DNA of 64,000 bases from Sphaerisporangium fuscum (GCF_018531465.1 NZ_JAHDTF010000027.1:62001-126000); one strand, 5' to 3'. Positions 42,194 to 52,134 are shown, counted from the first letter of the stretch. Translations and numbers: made by a program. Notes: generated from the sequence alone by a model not told the origin.

Positions 42194-42219
42194 TCGTGAG
42201 CCGAAAGGGACCGCGAAGG

Positions 42220-43155
42220 TCAGAGCAGCGAGTCGACCGCCACGGCCAGGAACAGCAGGGCCAGGTAGGCGTTGGACCAGTGGAAGAAGCGCATCGGCCG
42301 CAGCGCCACGCCGGTCTTGCCGGCCTTGACGCGGGCGTTGAGGCGGTAGACCTCCCACAGGCAGACGGCCCCGAGGACGGCGGCCGTGACGCCGTACAGC
42401 GGCGTGGTGCCGGCGATCGGCCACAGCAGCAGCGAGCAGATCACGGTGGCCCAGGTGTAGGCGATGCACTCCAGCACGACCCGACGCTCGGTGGCGACCA
42501 CCGGCAGCATCGGCACCTTGGCGGCGGCGTAGTCCTCGCGGTAGCGCATCGCGAGGGTCCAGGTGTGCGGGGGCGTCCAGAAGAAGACCACCCCGAACAG
42601 CACCACCGGAGCCCAGTCGAGCCGCCCGGTGATGCCGGCCCACCCGATGAGCACCGGCATGCAGCCCGCGATGCCGCCCCACACGACGTTCTGCGCGGTG
42701 CGGCGCTTGAGCATCATCGAGTAGACGAAGACGTAGAAGAGGATCGCGGCCAGCGCGAGCCCCGCGGCGACCCAGTTCACGCTCAGGCCGAGCCCGAGGG
42801 TCGACAGGGCGCCCAGCACGACGCCGAAGATCAGCGCGTTCCTCGGCGAGACCTCGTGCCGGGCCAGCGGGCGGCGGCGGGTGCGCCGCATCGTGGCGTC
42901 GATGTCACGGTCGATGTAGCAGTTCAGCGCGTTCGCGCTGCCCGCCGACAGGGTGCCGAAGACGAGGGTGGCGACGGCCGTCCACAACGGCGGGAAGCCG
43001 TGCGCGGCCAGGAACATGACGGGGAGCGTCGTGATCAGCAGCAGCTCGATGATCCGCGGCTTGGTCAGCGCGACGTACGCCCGCACGGTGGCGAGCGTCG
43101 TGCGGCGCGTGCCTTCGAGGGCGGCCGTCGGCGGCTTGGTCGTCAGCACCGTCAA
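42220..43155 (-). CDS. ctaB: Protoheme IX farnesyltransferase (heme O synthase)
   Basis: 311 residues of the UbiA family with nine helices. The first Asp-rich motif is NALNCYIDRDIDATMRRTRRRPL and the second conserved loop YSMMLKRRTAQNVVWGG; YREDYAAAKVPMLPV is also typical of CtaB. It adds a farnesyl group to heme B, giving heme O for CtaA (26908). TTG 43155 is chosen because GGAAG lies five bases upstream. It is divergent from the transketolase operon, the usual actinobacterial arrangement. Confidence 0.93.
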   Translation of the reverse strand: MTVLTTKPPTAALEGTRRTTLATVRAYVALTKPRIIELLLITTLPVMFLAAHGFPPLWTAVATLVFGTLSAGSANALNCYIDRDIDATMRRTRRRPLARHEVSPRNALIFGVVLGALSTLGLGLSVNWVAAGLALAAILFYVFVYSMMLKRRTAQNVVWGGIAGCMPVLIGWAGITGRLDWAPVVLFGVVFFWTPPHTWTLAMRYREDYAAAKVPMLPVVATERRVVLECIAYTWATVICSLLLWPIAGTTPLYGVTAAVLGAVCLWEVYRLNARVKAGKTGVALRPMRFFHWSNAYLALLFLAVAVDSLL

Positions 43156-43592
43156 GGCGCTTCCAAGTGTTGCGGGGTCAACGCGTAACCTCTGATTAGA
43201 GCGGATCCGTGATTGCGGGCATGAGCCAACGCTGAAGACTCACTGTAGTGCGAGGAGTCGTCGGTCCCGGCATCGGGGGCGAATGCCGCCTGAGCGGGTG
43301 CCTCTGACCAGGACATTATCCGCGCTGGTGAGCAGGCCCGCAGGTCCGGCGGCCGGCTCCCTCCGTACGCCGCGCCATGGGTCGCGGCGGGTGACGAGGA
43401 TCGCGTTCCGACTCGCCGTGGAGGGGCAGGTCCCTACCCGACGGCAACACCGCATTCCCCGGTCACATATTGGACGCACCAGGCAACTACGGTGAGGGGA
43501 TCGACCCGTTAAGGTCCGGTGTGGGGAGAGAAAGACCTGGCCGGACGGGCCGCCAGCCGAACCGGCGCCGAAGAAAATAGGAGATCGAGCAG
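43156..43592. other. 437-nt divergent region between ctaB and the pentose-phosphate operon
   Basis: No convincing coding frame. It must hold both promoters. I see no strong consensus pair, only a TTGGAC at 43464-43469 without a well-spaced -10 box. A small dyad GACTC-N13-GAGTC occurs near 43231-43253. GGAG nine bases before the TTG at 43593 supports the transketolase start. Confidence 0.4.
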
Positions 43593-45704
43593 TTGAGCAG
43601 CGAACTCGTGCCAGACCTTGAGTGGAGCGACCTCGATCGGCGCACGGTCGACGTCATACGCGCCCTCGCGATGGACGCGGTGGAGAAGGCGGGTTCGGGG
43701 CACCCGGGCACCGCCATGAGCCTGGCGCCCGCCGCGTACCTGCTGTTCCAGCGCGTCCTGCGCCACGACCCCTCCGACCCGGCCTGGACGGGACGCGACC
43801 GCTTCGTCCTGTCCGCCGGGCACTCCAGTCTCACCCTTTACATCCAGCTCTTCCTGTCGGGCTACGGCCTGACGATCGAGGACATCGCCGGGCTGCGCCA
43901 GTGGGGCAGCCTCACGCCGGGCCACCCGGAGCACGGCCACACCCTCGGTGTGGAGACCACCACCGGCCCGCTCGGCCAGGGCATCGGCAACGCGGTCGGC
44001 ATGGCGATGGCGCAGCGGCGGGAGCGGGGCCTGTTCGACCCCGACGCCGAGCAGGGGGCGAGCCCGTTCGACCACCGCATCTGGTGCATCGTGTCCGACG
44101 GCGACATCGAAGAGGGCATCAGCCACGAGGTCAGCGCGATCGCGGGCCACCAGAAGCTGGGCAACCTCAACGTCATCTACGACGACAACCACATCTCGAT
44201 CGAGGACGACACCTCGATCGCCCTGTCGGAGGACGTCGCCAAGCGCTACGAGGCGTACGGCTGGCACGTGATCAGCGTCGACTGGACCGAGACCGGCGAG
44301 TACGTCGAGAACGTCCAGAAGCTGTACGACGCCTACCGCGCCGCGGTCGAGGAGACCGAGCGCCCGACCCTTATCAAGCTCCGCACGATCATCGGCTGGC
44401 CCGCCCCGAACAAGAAGAACACCGGCAAGATCCACGGCTCCGCGCTGGGCGCCGCCGAGGTGGCCGCCACCAAGGAGATCCTCGGCCTCGACCCGGCCAA
44501 GGACTTCGACGTGCCCGCCGACGTGCTGGAGCACGCGCGTGAGGTCGTCGGCCGCGGCCGTGCGCTGCGCGCCGAGTGGAACGAGCGGTACGAGAGCTGG
44601 CGCGCGGCCGAGCCCGACCGGGCGGCGCTGTTCGACCGCATCAGCGCCCGCAAGCTCCCCGCGGGCTGGGACGAGGCCCTGCCGGCCTTCGAGGCGGGCA
44701 AGTCGATGGCCACCCGCAAGGCCTCGGGCGAGGTGCTGAACGCCCTGGCCCCGGTGCTGCCCGAGCTGTGGGGCGGCTCGGCCGACCTCGCCGAGTCCAA
44801 CAACACCACCATGGAGGGCGAGCCGTCCTTCATCCCGGAGGAGTACCAGACCAAGGCGTTCCCGGGGAACCGGTACGGCCGCACGCTGCACTTCGGCATC
44901 CGCGAGCACGGCATGGGCTCGATCCTCAACGGCATCGCACTGCACGACGGCACCCGCCCGTACGGCGGCACGTTCCTGGTCTTCTCCGACTACATGCGCC
45001 CGTCGGTGCGCCTGGCCGCCCTCATGGGGCTGCCGGTGACCTACGTCTGGACGCACGACTCCATCGGGCTCGGCGAGGACGGCCCGACCCACCAGCCGGT
45101 GGAGCACCTGTGGGCGCTGCGCGCGATCCCGGGCCTCGACGTCGTGCGTCCCGCCGACGCCAACGAGACCGCGGGCGCGTGGAAGGCCGTCCTGGAGCAC
45201 ACCGACCGCCCGGCGGCGCTGGCCCTGACCAGGCAGAACCTCCCGGTGTACGAGGGCACGGCCGACTTCGACAAGGTCGCCAAGGGCGGCTACGTCCTGG
45301 AGGAGGCCTCCGACGGGCAGCCCCGGGTGATCCTCATCGGCACCGGCAGCGAGGTCGAGCTCGCCGTCGGGGCGCGCAAGCTGCTGGAGGACGAGGGCAT
45401 CCCCACCCGCGTGGTGTCGATGCCGTGCGTGGAGTGGTTCAACGCCCAGGACGACGCCTACAAGCAGACGGTGCTGCCCCCCGCGGTCCGCGCCCGGGTG
45501 GCCGTCGAGGCGGGAATCGCCCTCGGCTGGCTGCAGTTCGTAGGTGAGGAGGGTGAGGTCGTGAGCCTTGAACACTTCGGTGCCTCGGCGCCGTACAAGA
45601 CGCTGTACGAGCAGTTCGGCCTGACCGCCGAACGTGTGGCGGCCGCGGCCAAGGGCAGCCTCGCGAAGACCGGGGCCGACAAGGGCCAGACCACCGGAAA
45701 CTAG
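43593..45704 (+). CDS. tkt: Transketolase
   Basis: 703 residues. The thiamine diphosphate site is SDGDIEEGISHEVSAIAGHQKLGNLNVIYDDN. The pyrimidine domain has FGIREHGMGSILNGIALHDG and THDSIGLGEDGPTHQPVEHL, and the C-terminal domain follows. It moves two-carbon units in the pentose phosphate pathway. It starts at TTG 43593 with GGAG upstream, and opens the tkt-tal-pgi-zwf-opcA-pgl operon. Confidence 0.95.
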   Translation: MSSELVPDLEWSDLDRRTVDVIRALAMDAVEKAGSGHPGTAMSLAPAAYLLFQRVLRHDPSDPAWTGRDRFVLSAGHSSLTLYIQLFLSGYGLTIEDIAGLRQWGSLTPGHPEHGHTLGVETTTGPLGQGIGNAVGMAMAQRRERGLFDPDAEQGASPFDHRIWCIVSDGDIEEGISHEVSAIAGHQKLGNLNVIYDDNHISIEDDTSIALSEDVAKRYEAYGWHVISVDWTETGEYVENVQKLYDAYRAAVEETERPTLIKLRTIIGWPAPNKKNTGKIHGSALGAAEVAATKEILGLDPAKDFDVPADVLEHAREVVGRGRALRAEWNERYESWRAAEPDRAALFDRISARKLPAGWDEALPAFEAGKSMATRKASGEVLNALAPVLPELWGGSADLAESNNTTMEGEPSFIPEEYQTKAFPGNRYGRTLHFGIREHGMGSILNGIALHDGTRPYGGTFLVFSDYMRPSVRLAALMGLPVTYVWTHDSIGLGEDGPTHQPVEHLWALRAIPGLDVVRPADANETAGAWKAVLEHTDRPAALALTRQNLPVYEGTADFDKVAKGGYVLEEASDGQPRVILIGTGSEVELAVGARKLLEDEGIPTRVVSMPCVEWFNAQDDAYKQTVLPPAVRARVAVEAGIALGWLQFVGEEGEVVSLEHFGASAPYKTLYEQFGLTAERVAAAAKGSLAKTGADKGQTTGN

Positions 45705-45716
45705 GGGACTTTAGAC

Positions 45717-46823
45717 ATGAGCGAAAACCTGAAGCGCCTCACCGAGCAGGGCGTGTCCATCTGGCTCGACGACATCAGCCGTGAGCGCCTGCGCACCGGG
45801 AACCTCGAGGCGCTGATCCGCGACAAGCAGGTGACCGGCGTCACCTCCAACCCGACGATCTTCGCCTCTGCGCTGAGCAAGGGCGACGCCTACGACACCC
45901 AGCTGCACGACCTTGCGACGCGTGGTGTGGACGTCGGGGAGGCGGTGCGCGCGATCACGACCTACGACATCCGCTGGGCCGCCGACGTGCTGCGTCCGGT
46001 GTTCGAGCGCACCGGCGGTCAGGACGGCCGCGTGTCGATCGAGGTGGACCCGCGTCTCGCGCTGGACACCGACAAGACGATCGCCGAGGCGCGGGCGCTG
46101 TGGTGGCTCGTCGACCGGCCCAACACGATGATCAAGATCCCGGCGACCGTCGAGGGACTCCCGGCGATCACGCAGGCGCTGTCGGAGGGCATCAGCGTCA
46201 ACGTCACGCTGATCTTCTCGCTGGAGCGCTACCGCGCGGTCATGGAGGCCTGGCTGGAAGGCCTGGAGCGCGCGAAGGCCAACGGTCTCGACCTCAGCAA
46301 GATCGAGTCGGTGGCGTCGTTCTTCGTCAGCCGGTTCGACACCGAGATCGACAAGCGGCTGGAGAAGATCGGCACGCCGGAGGCCCTGGAGCTGCGGGGC
46401 AAGGCCGCCATCGCCAACGCCCGCCTGGCGTTCGCCGCCTACGAGGACTTCATCAACACCCCGCGCTGGCAGGCGCTGCAGGACGCCGGTGCGCGTCCCC
46501 AGCGTCCGCTGTGGGCCTCCACGGGCGTGAAGAACCCCGACTACGCCGACACCATGTACGTCGACCAGCTCGTCACGGCGGGCACGGTCAACACCATGCC
46601 CGAGAAGACCCTGGACGCCGTGGCCGACCACGCCGGCATCACCGGCGACACCGTCCGCCCCTCCTACGAGGAGGCGTGGAACACGATGGCCGCCCTCAAG
46701 CAGGCCGGCATCGACTACGACGACGTGGTGAAGGTCCTCGAGGACGAAGGCGTCGAGAAGTTCGTCACCTCCTGGGACGAGCTCCTCGGCACGGTGACGT
46801 CCGAGCTCGAGAAGGCCCGCTGA
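45717..46823 (+). CDS. tal: Transaldolase
   Basis: 368 residues, actinobacterial-type transaldolase. The Schiff-base Lys lies in NTMIKIPATVEGLPAI, and the active-site loop includes VTSNPTIFASALSKGD and RPLWASTGVKNPDYADTMYVDQLV. It moves three-carbon units between sugar phosphates. It begins 12 nt after tkt, and a 111-nt gap follows before pgi. Confidence 0.95.
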   Translation: MSENLKRLTEQGVSIWLDDISRERLRTGNLEALIRDKQVTGVTSNPTIFASALSKGDAYDTQLHDLATRGVDVGEAVRAITTYDIRWAADVLRPVFERTGGQDGRVSIEVDPRLALDTDKTIAEARALWWLVDRPNTMIKIPATVEGLPAITQALSEGISVNVTLIFSLERYRAVMEAWLEGLERAKANGLDLSKIESVASFFVSRFDTEIDKRLEKIGTPEALELRGKAAIANARLAFAAYEDFINTPRWQALQDAGARPQRPLWASTGVKNPDYADTMYVDQLVTAGTVNTMPEKTLDAVADHAGITGDTVRPSYEEAWNTMAALKQAGIDYDDVVKVLEDEGVEKFVTSWDELLGTVTSELEKAR

Positions 46824-46940
46824 CGGCCGACGGACATCGCTTCCTGACCGCCAGGGGCAGGCCGGCCGGGGCGCTCGACGCGGCCCGGCCCGGCGTCCGC
46901 CGGGGTCTGTCCCTGTGACGAGAGACCTTTAAGGATGAAT

Positions 46941-48566
46941 ATGTCCGTAACGTTCGGTGACGACGCGGTAGCCGAGACGGCCGCCGAGACCGTGCGGGAG
47001 CTCGTCGGCGAGGGCGTGCCCCAGGCCCTGGCCGAGGGCGATCCGACGCTCTGGGGGCCCGGGGCCGAGGAGGAGGCCAAGATCCGGCTCGGCTGGCTCA
47101 ACCTTCCCACGACCTCCCGCGAGCTGCTGCCGGAGATCACCAAGCTCGTCGAACGGGTCCGCGCCGAGGGCCTGGAGCACGTCGTCCTCGCCGGCATGGG
47201 CGGCTCGTCGCTGGCCCCCGAGGTCATCTGCGCGACCTACGACGTGCCGCTGACCGTCCTCGACACCACCGACCCCGGACAGGTACGGCGCGCGCTGGCC
47301 GACCGGCTGGAGCGGACGGTGCTGGTGGTGTCCAGCAAGAGCGGCACCACCGCCGAGACCGACGGCATCCGCCGCGTCTACGAGAAGGCCTTCCGCGAGG
47401 CCGGCATCGACCCCGCCGACCGCATCATCGTGGTGACCGACCCCGGCACGCCTCTGGAGCAACTGGCGATCGAGTCCGGGTACAGCCTCATCCTGGCCGA
47501 ACCGAACGTCGGGGGCCGCTACAGCGCCCTCACCGCGTTCGGCCTGGTGCCGAGCGCGCTCGCGGGCGCCGAGGTCGGGCCCCTGCTCGACGACGCGGCC
47601 GACGCGCGGCGGCGGCTGGGCGAGACCGAGGACAATCCCGGCCTGGCACTCGGCGCCGCGCTCGGCGCCGCCGCCCTGGCCGGGCGCGACAAGCTCGTGC
47701 TGGAGGACGGCCTCTCCCCCATCAACCAGCTGCCCGATTGGATCGAGCAGCTCATCGCCGAGTCCACCGGCAAGGAGGGCAAGGGCATCCTGCCCGTCGT
47801 CGGCGCCGACCCCACCGAGGCCCCCGACGAGATCGTCGCCGGCATCGACACCGAGGCGGACGTCCAGGTCGACGGACGGCTCGGCGAGCAGTTCATGATG
47901 TGGGAGTACGCCACCGCGGTCGCCGGGCGCGCGCTCGGCATCGACCCCTTCGACCAGCCGAACGTCGCCGAGTCGAAGGAGAACACCACCCGCATCCTGG
48001 ACGAGGCCGGCGACGGGCCGCTGCCCACGGGCACGCCGGCGCTGGTCGACGGCCCGGTCGAGGTGTACGGCGACCTGCCCGAACACGTCAAGGACCTTCC
48101 GGGAGTCCTGACCGCCCTGCTCAAGGACATCCCCGAGCGGGGCTACCTCGCGATCCTGGCCTTCCTCGACCGCGAGGCCGCGTTCGACGCGCCGGTGCCG
48201 CCGGACGCGTCGTTCGAGGAGATGACCGACATCTGGGCGGCGCACGATCCGGCGAGCCTGCAGGGGCTGCTCGCGATCCGCACCGACCGGCCCGTCACCT
48301 TCGGGTGGGGGCCCCGCTACCTGCACTCCACCGGGCAGTACCACAAGGGCGGCCCGCAGAACGGCGTCTTCCTGCAGATCACGGGAGCCGTCGACCAGGA
48401 CCTCGAGGTGCCGGGCAGGCCGTACACCCTGGGCAGGCTCGAGCTCGCCCAGGCCCTCGGCGACCTCGACGCCCTCCGCAGGCGCGGGCGTCCGGCGGTA
48501 CGCCTGCACCTGACCGATCGCGAGGCCGGTGTCAGGCACCTGCTCGCCGCCGCACGGGAGGTTTGA
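46941..48566 (+). CDS. pgi: Glucose-6-phosphate isomerase
   Basis: 541 residues with two SIS-type sugar-isomerase halves: VVLAGMGGSSLAPEVICATYD, VVSSKSGTTAETDGIR, and the C-terminal TGQYHKGGPQNGVFLQIT with the catalytic His/Lys region. It resembles the bifunctional-length SIS isomerases found in actinobacterial pentose-phosphate operons rather than the classic E. coli type. ATG 46941 is preferred over 46935 because AAGG then sits six bases upstream. Its stop overlaps the zwf start (TGATG). Confidence 0.87.
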   Translation: MSVTFGDDAVAETAAETVRELVGEGVPQALAEGDPTLWGPGAEEEAKIRLGWLNLPTTSRELLPEITKLVERVRAEGLEHVVLAGMGGSSLAPEVICATYDVPLTVLDTTDPGQVRRALADRLERTVLVVSSKSGTTAETDGIRRVYEKAFREAGIDPADRIIVVTDPGTPLEQLAIESGYSLILAEPNVGGRYSALTAFGLVPSALAGAEVGPLLDDAADARRRLGETEDNPGLALGAALGAAALAGRDKLVLEDGLSPINQLPDWIEQLIAESTGKEGKGILPVVGADPTEAPDEIVAGIDTEADVQVDGRLGEQFMMWEYATAVAGRALGIDPFDQPNVAESKENTTRILDEAGDGPLPTGTPALVDGPVEVYGDLPEHVKDLPGVLTALLKDIPERGYLAILAFLDREAAFDAPVPPDASFEEMTDIWAAHDPASLQGLLAIRTDRPVTFGWGPRYLHSTGQYHKGGPQNGVFLQITGAVDQDLEVPGRPYTLGRLELAQALGDLDALRRRGRPAVRLHLTDREAGVRHLLAAAREV

Positions 48567-50293
48567 TGAACGACAGCGAACAGCCGGACACGGCACCGCA
48601 GAACGGTGCGGCGCGTTCCGCTGATCCGGTAGACCAGGGCGCGCCCGCGCCCTCCGTACACGAGATCGAGCTCGCCATGCGGCACAGTGGGGAGCTTTCG
48701 ACGGTTTCTCACGACGAAGCCGTGGCAGCCGCGCAGGCGGTCGCGAGCACCGCGACGACGATGGAGGTGGTGGAGGCGAACCCCCTGCGGGATCCGCGGG
48801 ACAAGCGCCTGCCGAGGGTGGCGGGGCCGTGCGTCCTTGTGATCTTCGGCGTGACGGGCGACCTGGCCCGGCGCAAGCTGCTGCCGGCGATCTACGACCT
48901 GGGCAACCGCGGGCTGCTGCCCCCCGGTTTCTCCCTGGTCGGCTTCGCCCGGCGCGACTGGGCCAACCAGGACTTCGCCCAGATCACCCACGACGCCGTC
49001 AAGGAGCACGCCCGCACTCCCTTCCGGGAGGAGGTCTGGAAGCAGATCAGTGAGGGCCTGCACTTCGTCCCGGGGTCGTTCGACGACGACGGCGCCTTCG
49101 ACGCGCTCGTCATGGCGCTCAAGGAGATCGACGAGACCCGCGGCACCGGCGGCAACTACGCCTTCTATCTTTCGACGCCGCCCAAGGCCTTCACCACGAT
49201 CATCGAGCAGCTGAAGCGCACCGGCCTGCACAAGCCGCCGGAGGGCTCCTGGCGGCGCGTCGTGATCGAGAAGCCGTTCGGGCACAACCTCGAGACCGCC
49301 CGCGAGCTCAACACGATCGTCCACTCGGCCTTCAGCCCCGACTCGGTCTTCCGCATCGACCATTACCTGGGCAAGGAGACCGTCCAGAACATCCTGGCGC
49401 TGCGGTTCGCCAACACGCTGTTCGAGCCGATCTGGAACCGCGGTTATGTCGACCACGTGCAGATCACCATGGCCGAGGACATCGGCGTGGGCGGCCGGGC
49501 CGGCTACTACGACGGCATCGGCGCGGCCCGCGACGTCATCCAGAACCACCTGCTCCAGCTGATGGCACTGGTCGCCATGGAGGACCCGACGGCCTTCGGC
49601 GCGGCCCCGCTGCGCAGGGAGAAGGAGAAGGTCCTGGAGGCGATCACGCTGCCGGAGGACCTCAGCCTGGCCACCGCGCGGGGTCAGTACACCGCCGGCT
49701 GGCAGGGCGGCGTCCCGGTCAAGGGCTTCCTGGAGGAGGAGGGCATCCCGCAGGACTCCAGGACCGAGACCTACGCCGCGATCAAGCTGGAGATCGCCAA
49801 CCGCCGCTGGGCGGGCGTGCCGTTCTACCTGCGCACCGGCAAGCGGCTCGGACGGCGGATGACCGAGGTGGCGGTGGTGTTCCAGCGGGCGCCGCACCTG
49901 CCGTTCAGCAAGACCGACACCGAGATCCTCGGGCAGAACGCCCTGGTCATCCGGATCCAGCCGGACGAGGGCATCACCGTCCGGTTCGGCTCCAAGGTGC
50001 CGGGCACGGCCATGGAGGTCAGGGACGTCAACATGGACTTCGCCTACGGCGAGGCGTTCCTGGAGTCCTCCCCCGAGGCCTACGAGCGACTGCTGCTCGA
50101 CGTGCTCATCGGCGACCCGCCGCTGTTCCCGCACCAGCGGGAGGTGGAGCTGTCCTGGAAGGTGATGGACCCCATCGAGGAGTTCTGGGCCAGGAGCGAG
50201 CAGCAGCCCGAGGGCTACCCGGCGGGGACCGGTGGCCCGAAGTCCGCCGACGAGCTCATGGCCCGCGACGGACGCGCCTGGAGGCGGCTGTGA
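48566..50293 (+). CDS. zwf: Glucose-6-phosphate 1-dehydrogenase
   Basis: 575 residues. The NADP site is VIFGVTGDLARRKL and the substrate/catalytic site is FRIDHYLGKETVQNIL, with the conserved EKPFGHNLETA. It catalyses the first step of the oxidative pentose phosphate pathway. The conserved enzyme starts near NPLRDPRDKRLPRVAGPC, so about 70 low-complexity, Ala/Ser-rich residues precede it. That leader is kept because the ATG at 48566 overlaps the pgi stop and has GGGAGG upstream; an internal ATG at 48761 has no ribosome site. Confidence 0.94.
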   Translation: MNDSEQPDTAPQNGAARSADPVDQGAPAPSVHEIELAMRHSGELSTVSHDEAVAAAQAVASTATTMEVVEANPLRDPRDKRLPRVAGPCVLVIFGVTGDLARRKLLPAIYDLGNRGLLPPGFSLVGFARRDWANQDFAQITHDAVKEHARTPFREEVWKQISEGLHFVPGSFDDDGAFDALVMALKEIDETRGTGGNYAFYLSTPPKAFTTIIEQLKRTGLHKPPEGSWRRVVIEKPFGHNLETARELNTIVHSAFSPDSVFRIDHYLGKETVQNILALRFANTLFEPIWNRGYVDHVQITMAEDIGVGGRAGYYDGIGAARDVIQNHLLQLMALVAMEDPTAFGAAPLRREKEKVLEAITLPEDLSLATARGQYTAGWQGGVPVKGFLEEEGIPQDSRTETYAAIKLEIANRRWAGVPFYLRTGKRLGRRMTEVAVVFQRAPHLPFSKTDTEILGQNALVIRIQPDEGITVRFGSKVPGTAMEVRDVNMDFAYGEAFLESSPEAYERLLLDVLIGDPPLFPHQREVELSWKVMDPIEEFWARSEQQPEGYPAGTGGPKSADELMARDGRAWRRL

Positions 50294-50351
50294 TCGACGC
50301 GCGCGACGCCACGGTTTCCGACGGGCTTTTCGATCGAACGCGGGAGGCACT

Positions 50352-51263
50352 GTGACCAGTTTCCTCATGGGGTCCACGACGGCCTCCGACATCGCCGCTC
50401 AGCTCACCCGGCTGCGGCACCAGGTCGGCGCGCCCGCCGTCGGCATGGTGATCACGCTGGTGGTGGTGTGCGACGAGAGTCACCAGTACGACGCGGTGCG
50501 CGCGGCCTCCGAGGCGTCCCGCGAGCACCCCTCCCGTATCCTCGCGGTCATCCCGCGGGAGCGGGAGGAGCCGACGCGTCTCGACGCGGAGATCCGCGTG
50601 GGCGAGCTGACGACCGGCGAGGTCGTCCTGCTGCGCCTGTACGGCGAGCTGAGGGATCACGCCGACTCGGTGCTGTCGCCGCTGCTGCTGACCGACATCC
50701 CGGTGGTGGTCTGGTGGCCCGGTGACGCTCCCACCTCGCCCGGCAACGACCCGGTCGGGGCGTTCGGCCACCGCCGCATCACCGACGCCCGCTCGTCCCG
50801 CGACCCGGTCGCCGCGATCAAGGACCGCCTGCGCGGTTACACGCCCGGCGACACCGACCTCGCGTGGACGCGCATCACGCCGTGGCGCAGCCTGCTCGCC
50901 GCCGCGTTCGACCAGCCCATCGGGAAGGTCCGTGACGGCGTCGTCGAGGGGGAGCCGAACCACCCCAGCGCGGCGCTGCTCGCCGAGTGGCTCTCGCAGA
51001 AGCTCGACGCCCCGGTGAAGGTCGCCGAGTCCAGCGGGCCCGGCCTGACGGCGGTGCGGCTGCGGGTCGACGACGGCGAGGTGGCGGTGGAGCGGCAGGA
51101 CTCCCGCACGGCGACCCTGCTGCGGCCCGGCCAGCCGAACCGCCAGGTCGCCCTGGCCCGGCGGCCGACGTCCGACCTGCTGGCCGAGGAGCTGCGGCGC
51201 CTCGATCCCGACGAGGTGTACGCCGAGACGCTCAACGGCATCGCCCGGTACGACGGCTCCTGA
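50352..51263 (+). CDS. opcA: Glucose-6-phosphate dehydrogenase assembly protein OpcA
   Basis: 303 residues. It matches OpcA, which promotes assembly or activity of Zwf in actinobacteria and cyanobacteria: ASDIAAQLTRLRHQVGAPAVGMVITLVVVCDE, PSRILAVIPRE, LPLLLTDIPVVVWWPGD-like SPLLLTDIPVVVWWPG and LAWTRITPWRSLLAAAFD. It starts at GTG 50352 with GGGAGG five bases upstream; ATG 50367 is possible. A strong hairpin follows before pgl. Confidence 0.92.
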   Translation: MTSFLMGSTTASDIAAQLTRLRHQVGAPAVGMVITLVVVCDESHQYDAVRAASEASREHPSRILAVIPREREEPTRLDAEIRVGELTTGEVVLLRLYGELRDHADSVLSPLLLTDIPVVVWWPGDAPTSPGNDPVGAFGHRRITDARSSRDPVAAIKDRLRGYTPGDTDLAWTRITPWRSLLAAAFDQPIGKVRDGVVEGEPNHPSAALLAEWLSQKLDAPVKVAESSGPGLTAVRLRVDDGEVAVERQDSRTATLLRPGQPNRQVALARRPTSDLLAEELRRLDPDEVYAETLNGIARYDGS

Positions 51264-51278
51264 TTCTCTGTCCTATCC

Positions 51279-51331
51279 GCCCGGCACCCCCACTCGCGCC
51301 CGACATTTCGGGACATCGGGGGGTGCCGGGC
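51279..51331 (+). terminator. Intercistronic hairpin between opcA and pgl
   Basis: Perfect 13-bp arms GCCCGGCACCCCC and GGGGGTGCCGGGC. The 27-nt loop holds a second small stem (CCCGA-CATT-TCGGG). No T-run. It ends 30 nt before the pgl start and may attenuate transcription or act in message processing. Confidence 0.65.
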
Positions 51332-51360
51332 ACATCCATGATCGAAGGACGGTTCTACTC

Positions 51361-52134
51361 GTGAGTGTTCCCTCGGTTCTCGTGCACCGGGACGCCGACG
51401 TGCTGGCCCAGGCGGTGGCCGCGCGGCTGATCACCGGGCTGGTCGACGCCCAGGCCGCCAAGGGGTCGGCGCACGTCGCGCTGACCGGCGGCGGCATGGG
51501 GATCTCCTCGCTCGCCGCGGTGGCCGCCACCCCGGCCCGCGACGCGGTCGACTGGCGCAACCTCGACATCTGGTGGGGCGACGAGCGCTTCCTGCCCACC
51601 GGCGATCCCGAGCGGAACGAGACCGGCGCGCGCCGGGCTCTGCTCGACCAGGTCGACGTGGACCCGGCCCGCGTGCACGTGATGCGCGGCCCCGACGCCG
51701 GGGTCACCCCCGAGGAGTCGGCCGAGCGCTACGCCGCCGAGCTGCGCGAGGCGGCCCGGCCCGAGGATCACGGGCCTGTGCCGTCGTTCGACGTCCTGAT
51801 GCTCGGCATGGGGCCGGACGGCCACGTGGCCTCGCTGTTCCCCGGGATGCCGGCCCTGCACGAGGAGCGTCCCGTCGTCGCGGTGCACGGCTCCCCCAAG
51901 CCGCCGCCCACGCGCATCTCCCTGACGTTCCCCGCCCTCCAGGCCGCCCGCGAGGTGTGGGTCATCGCCGCCGGCGAGGAGAAGGCGGGGGCGGTGCACC
52001 TGGCGCTGCAGGAGTCCGGCCCGCTCCAGGTGCCCGCCGCCGGGGCGCGGGGACGGCTGCGCACGCTGTTCCTGCTCGACCGCGCCGCCGCCTCCAAGAT
52101 CCCCCCGAGCCTGGTCCGCCCCGCCTCCCCCTGA
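51361..52134 (+). CDS. pgl: 6-phosphogluconolactonase
   Basis: 257 residues of the NagB/DevB fold: VALTGGGMGISSLAAVA, NLDIWWGDERFLPTGDPERNETGARRALL and LMLGMGPDGHVASLFPG with the catalytic His. It hydrolyses the lactone made by Zwf. It starts at GTG 51361, 97 nt after opcA, with the hairpin between them. Confidence 0.94.
   Translation: MSVPSVLVHRDADVLAQAVAARLITGLVDAQAAKGSAHVALTGGGMGISSLAAVAATPARDAVDWRNLDIWWGDERFLPTGDPERNETGARRALLDQVDVDPARVHVMRGPDAGVTPEESAERYAAELREAARPEDHGPVPSFDVLMLGMGPDGHVASLFPGMPALHEERPVVAVHGSPKPPPTRISLTFPALQAAREVWVIAAGEEKAGAVHLALQESGPLQVPAAGARGRLRTLFLLDRAAASKIPPSLVRPASP

Noticed and set aside
43509..45575. Open frame of about 688 codons antisense to transketolase
   Set aside because: It mirrors the highly conserved transketolase frame, and its composition is typical of antisense frames in GC-rich genes.
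50294..50351. TTCGATCGAA dyad between zwf and opcA as an operator
   Set aside because: It is short and lies inside an operon with no sign of a separate promoter.
48317..50392. Open frame of about 691 codons antisense to zwf
   Set aside because: The zwf frame has unmistakable catalytic motifs; the antisense frame has no recognisable feature.
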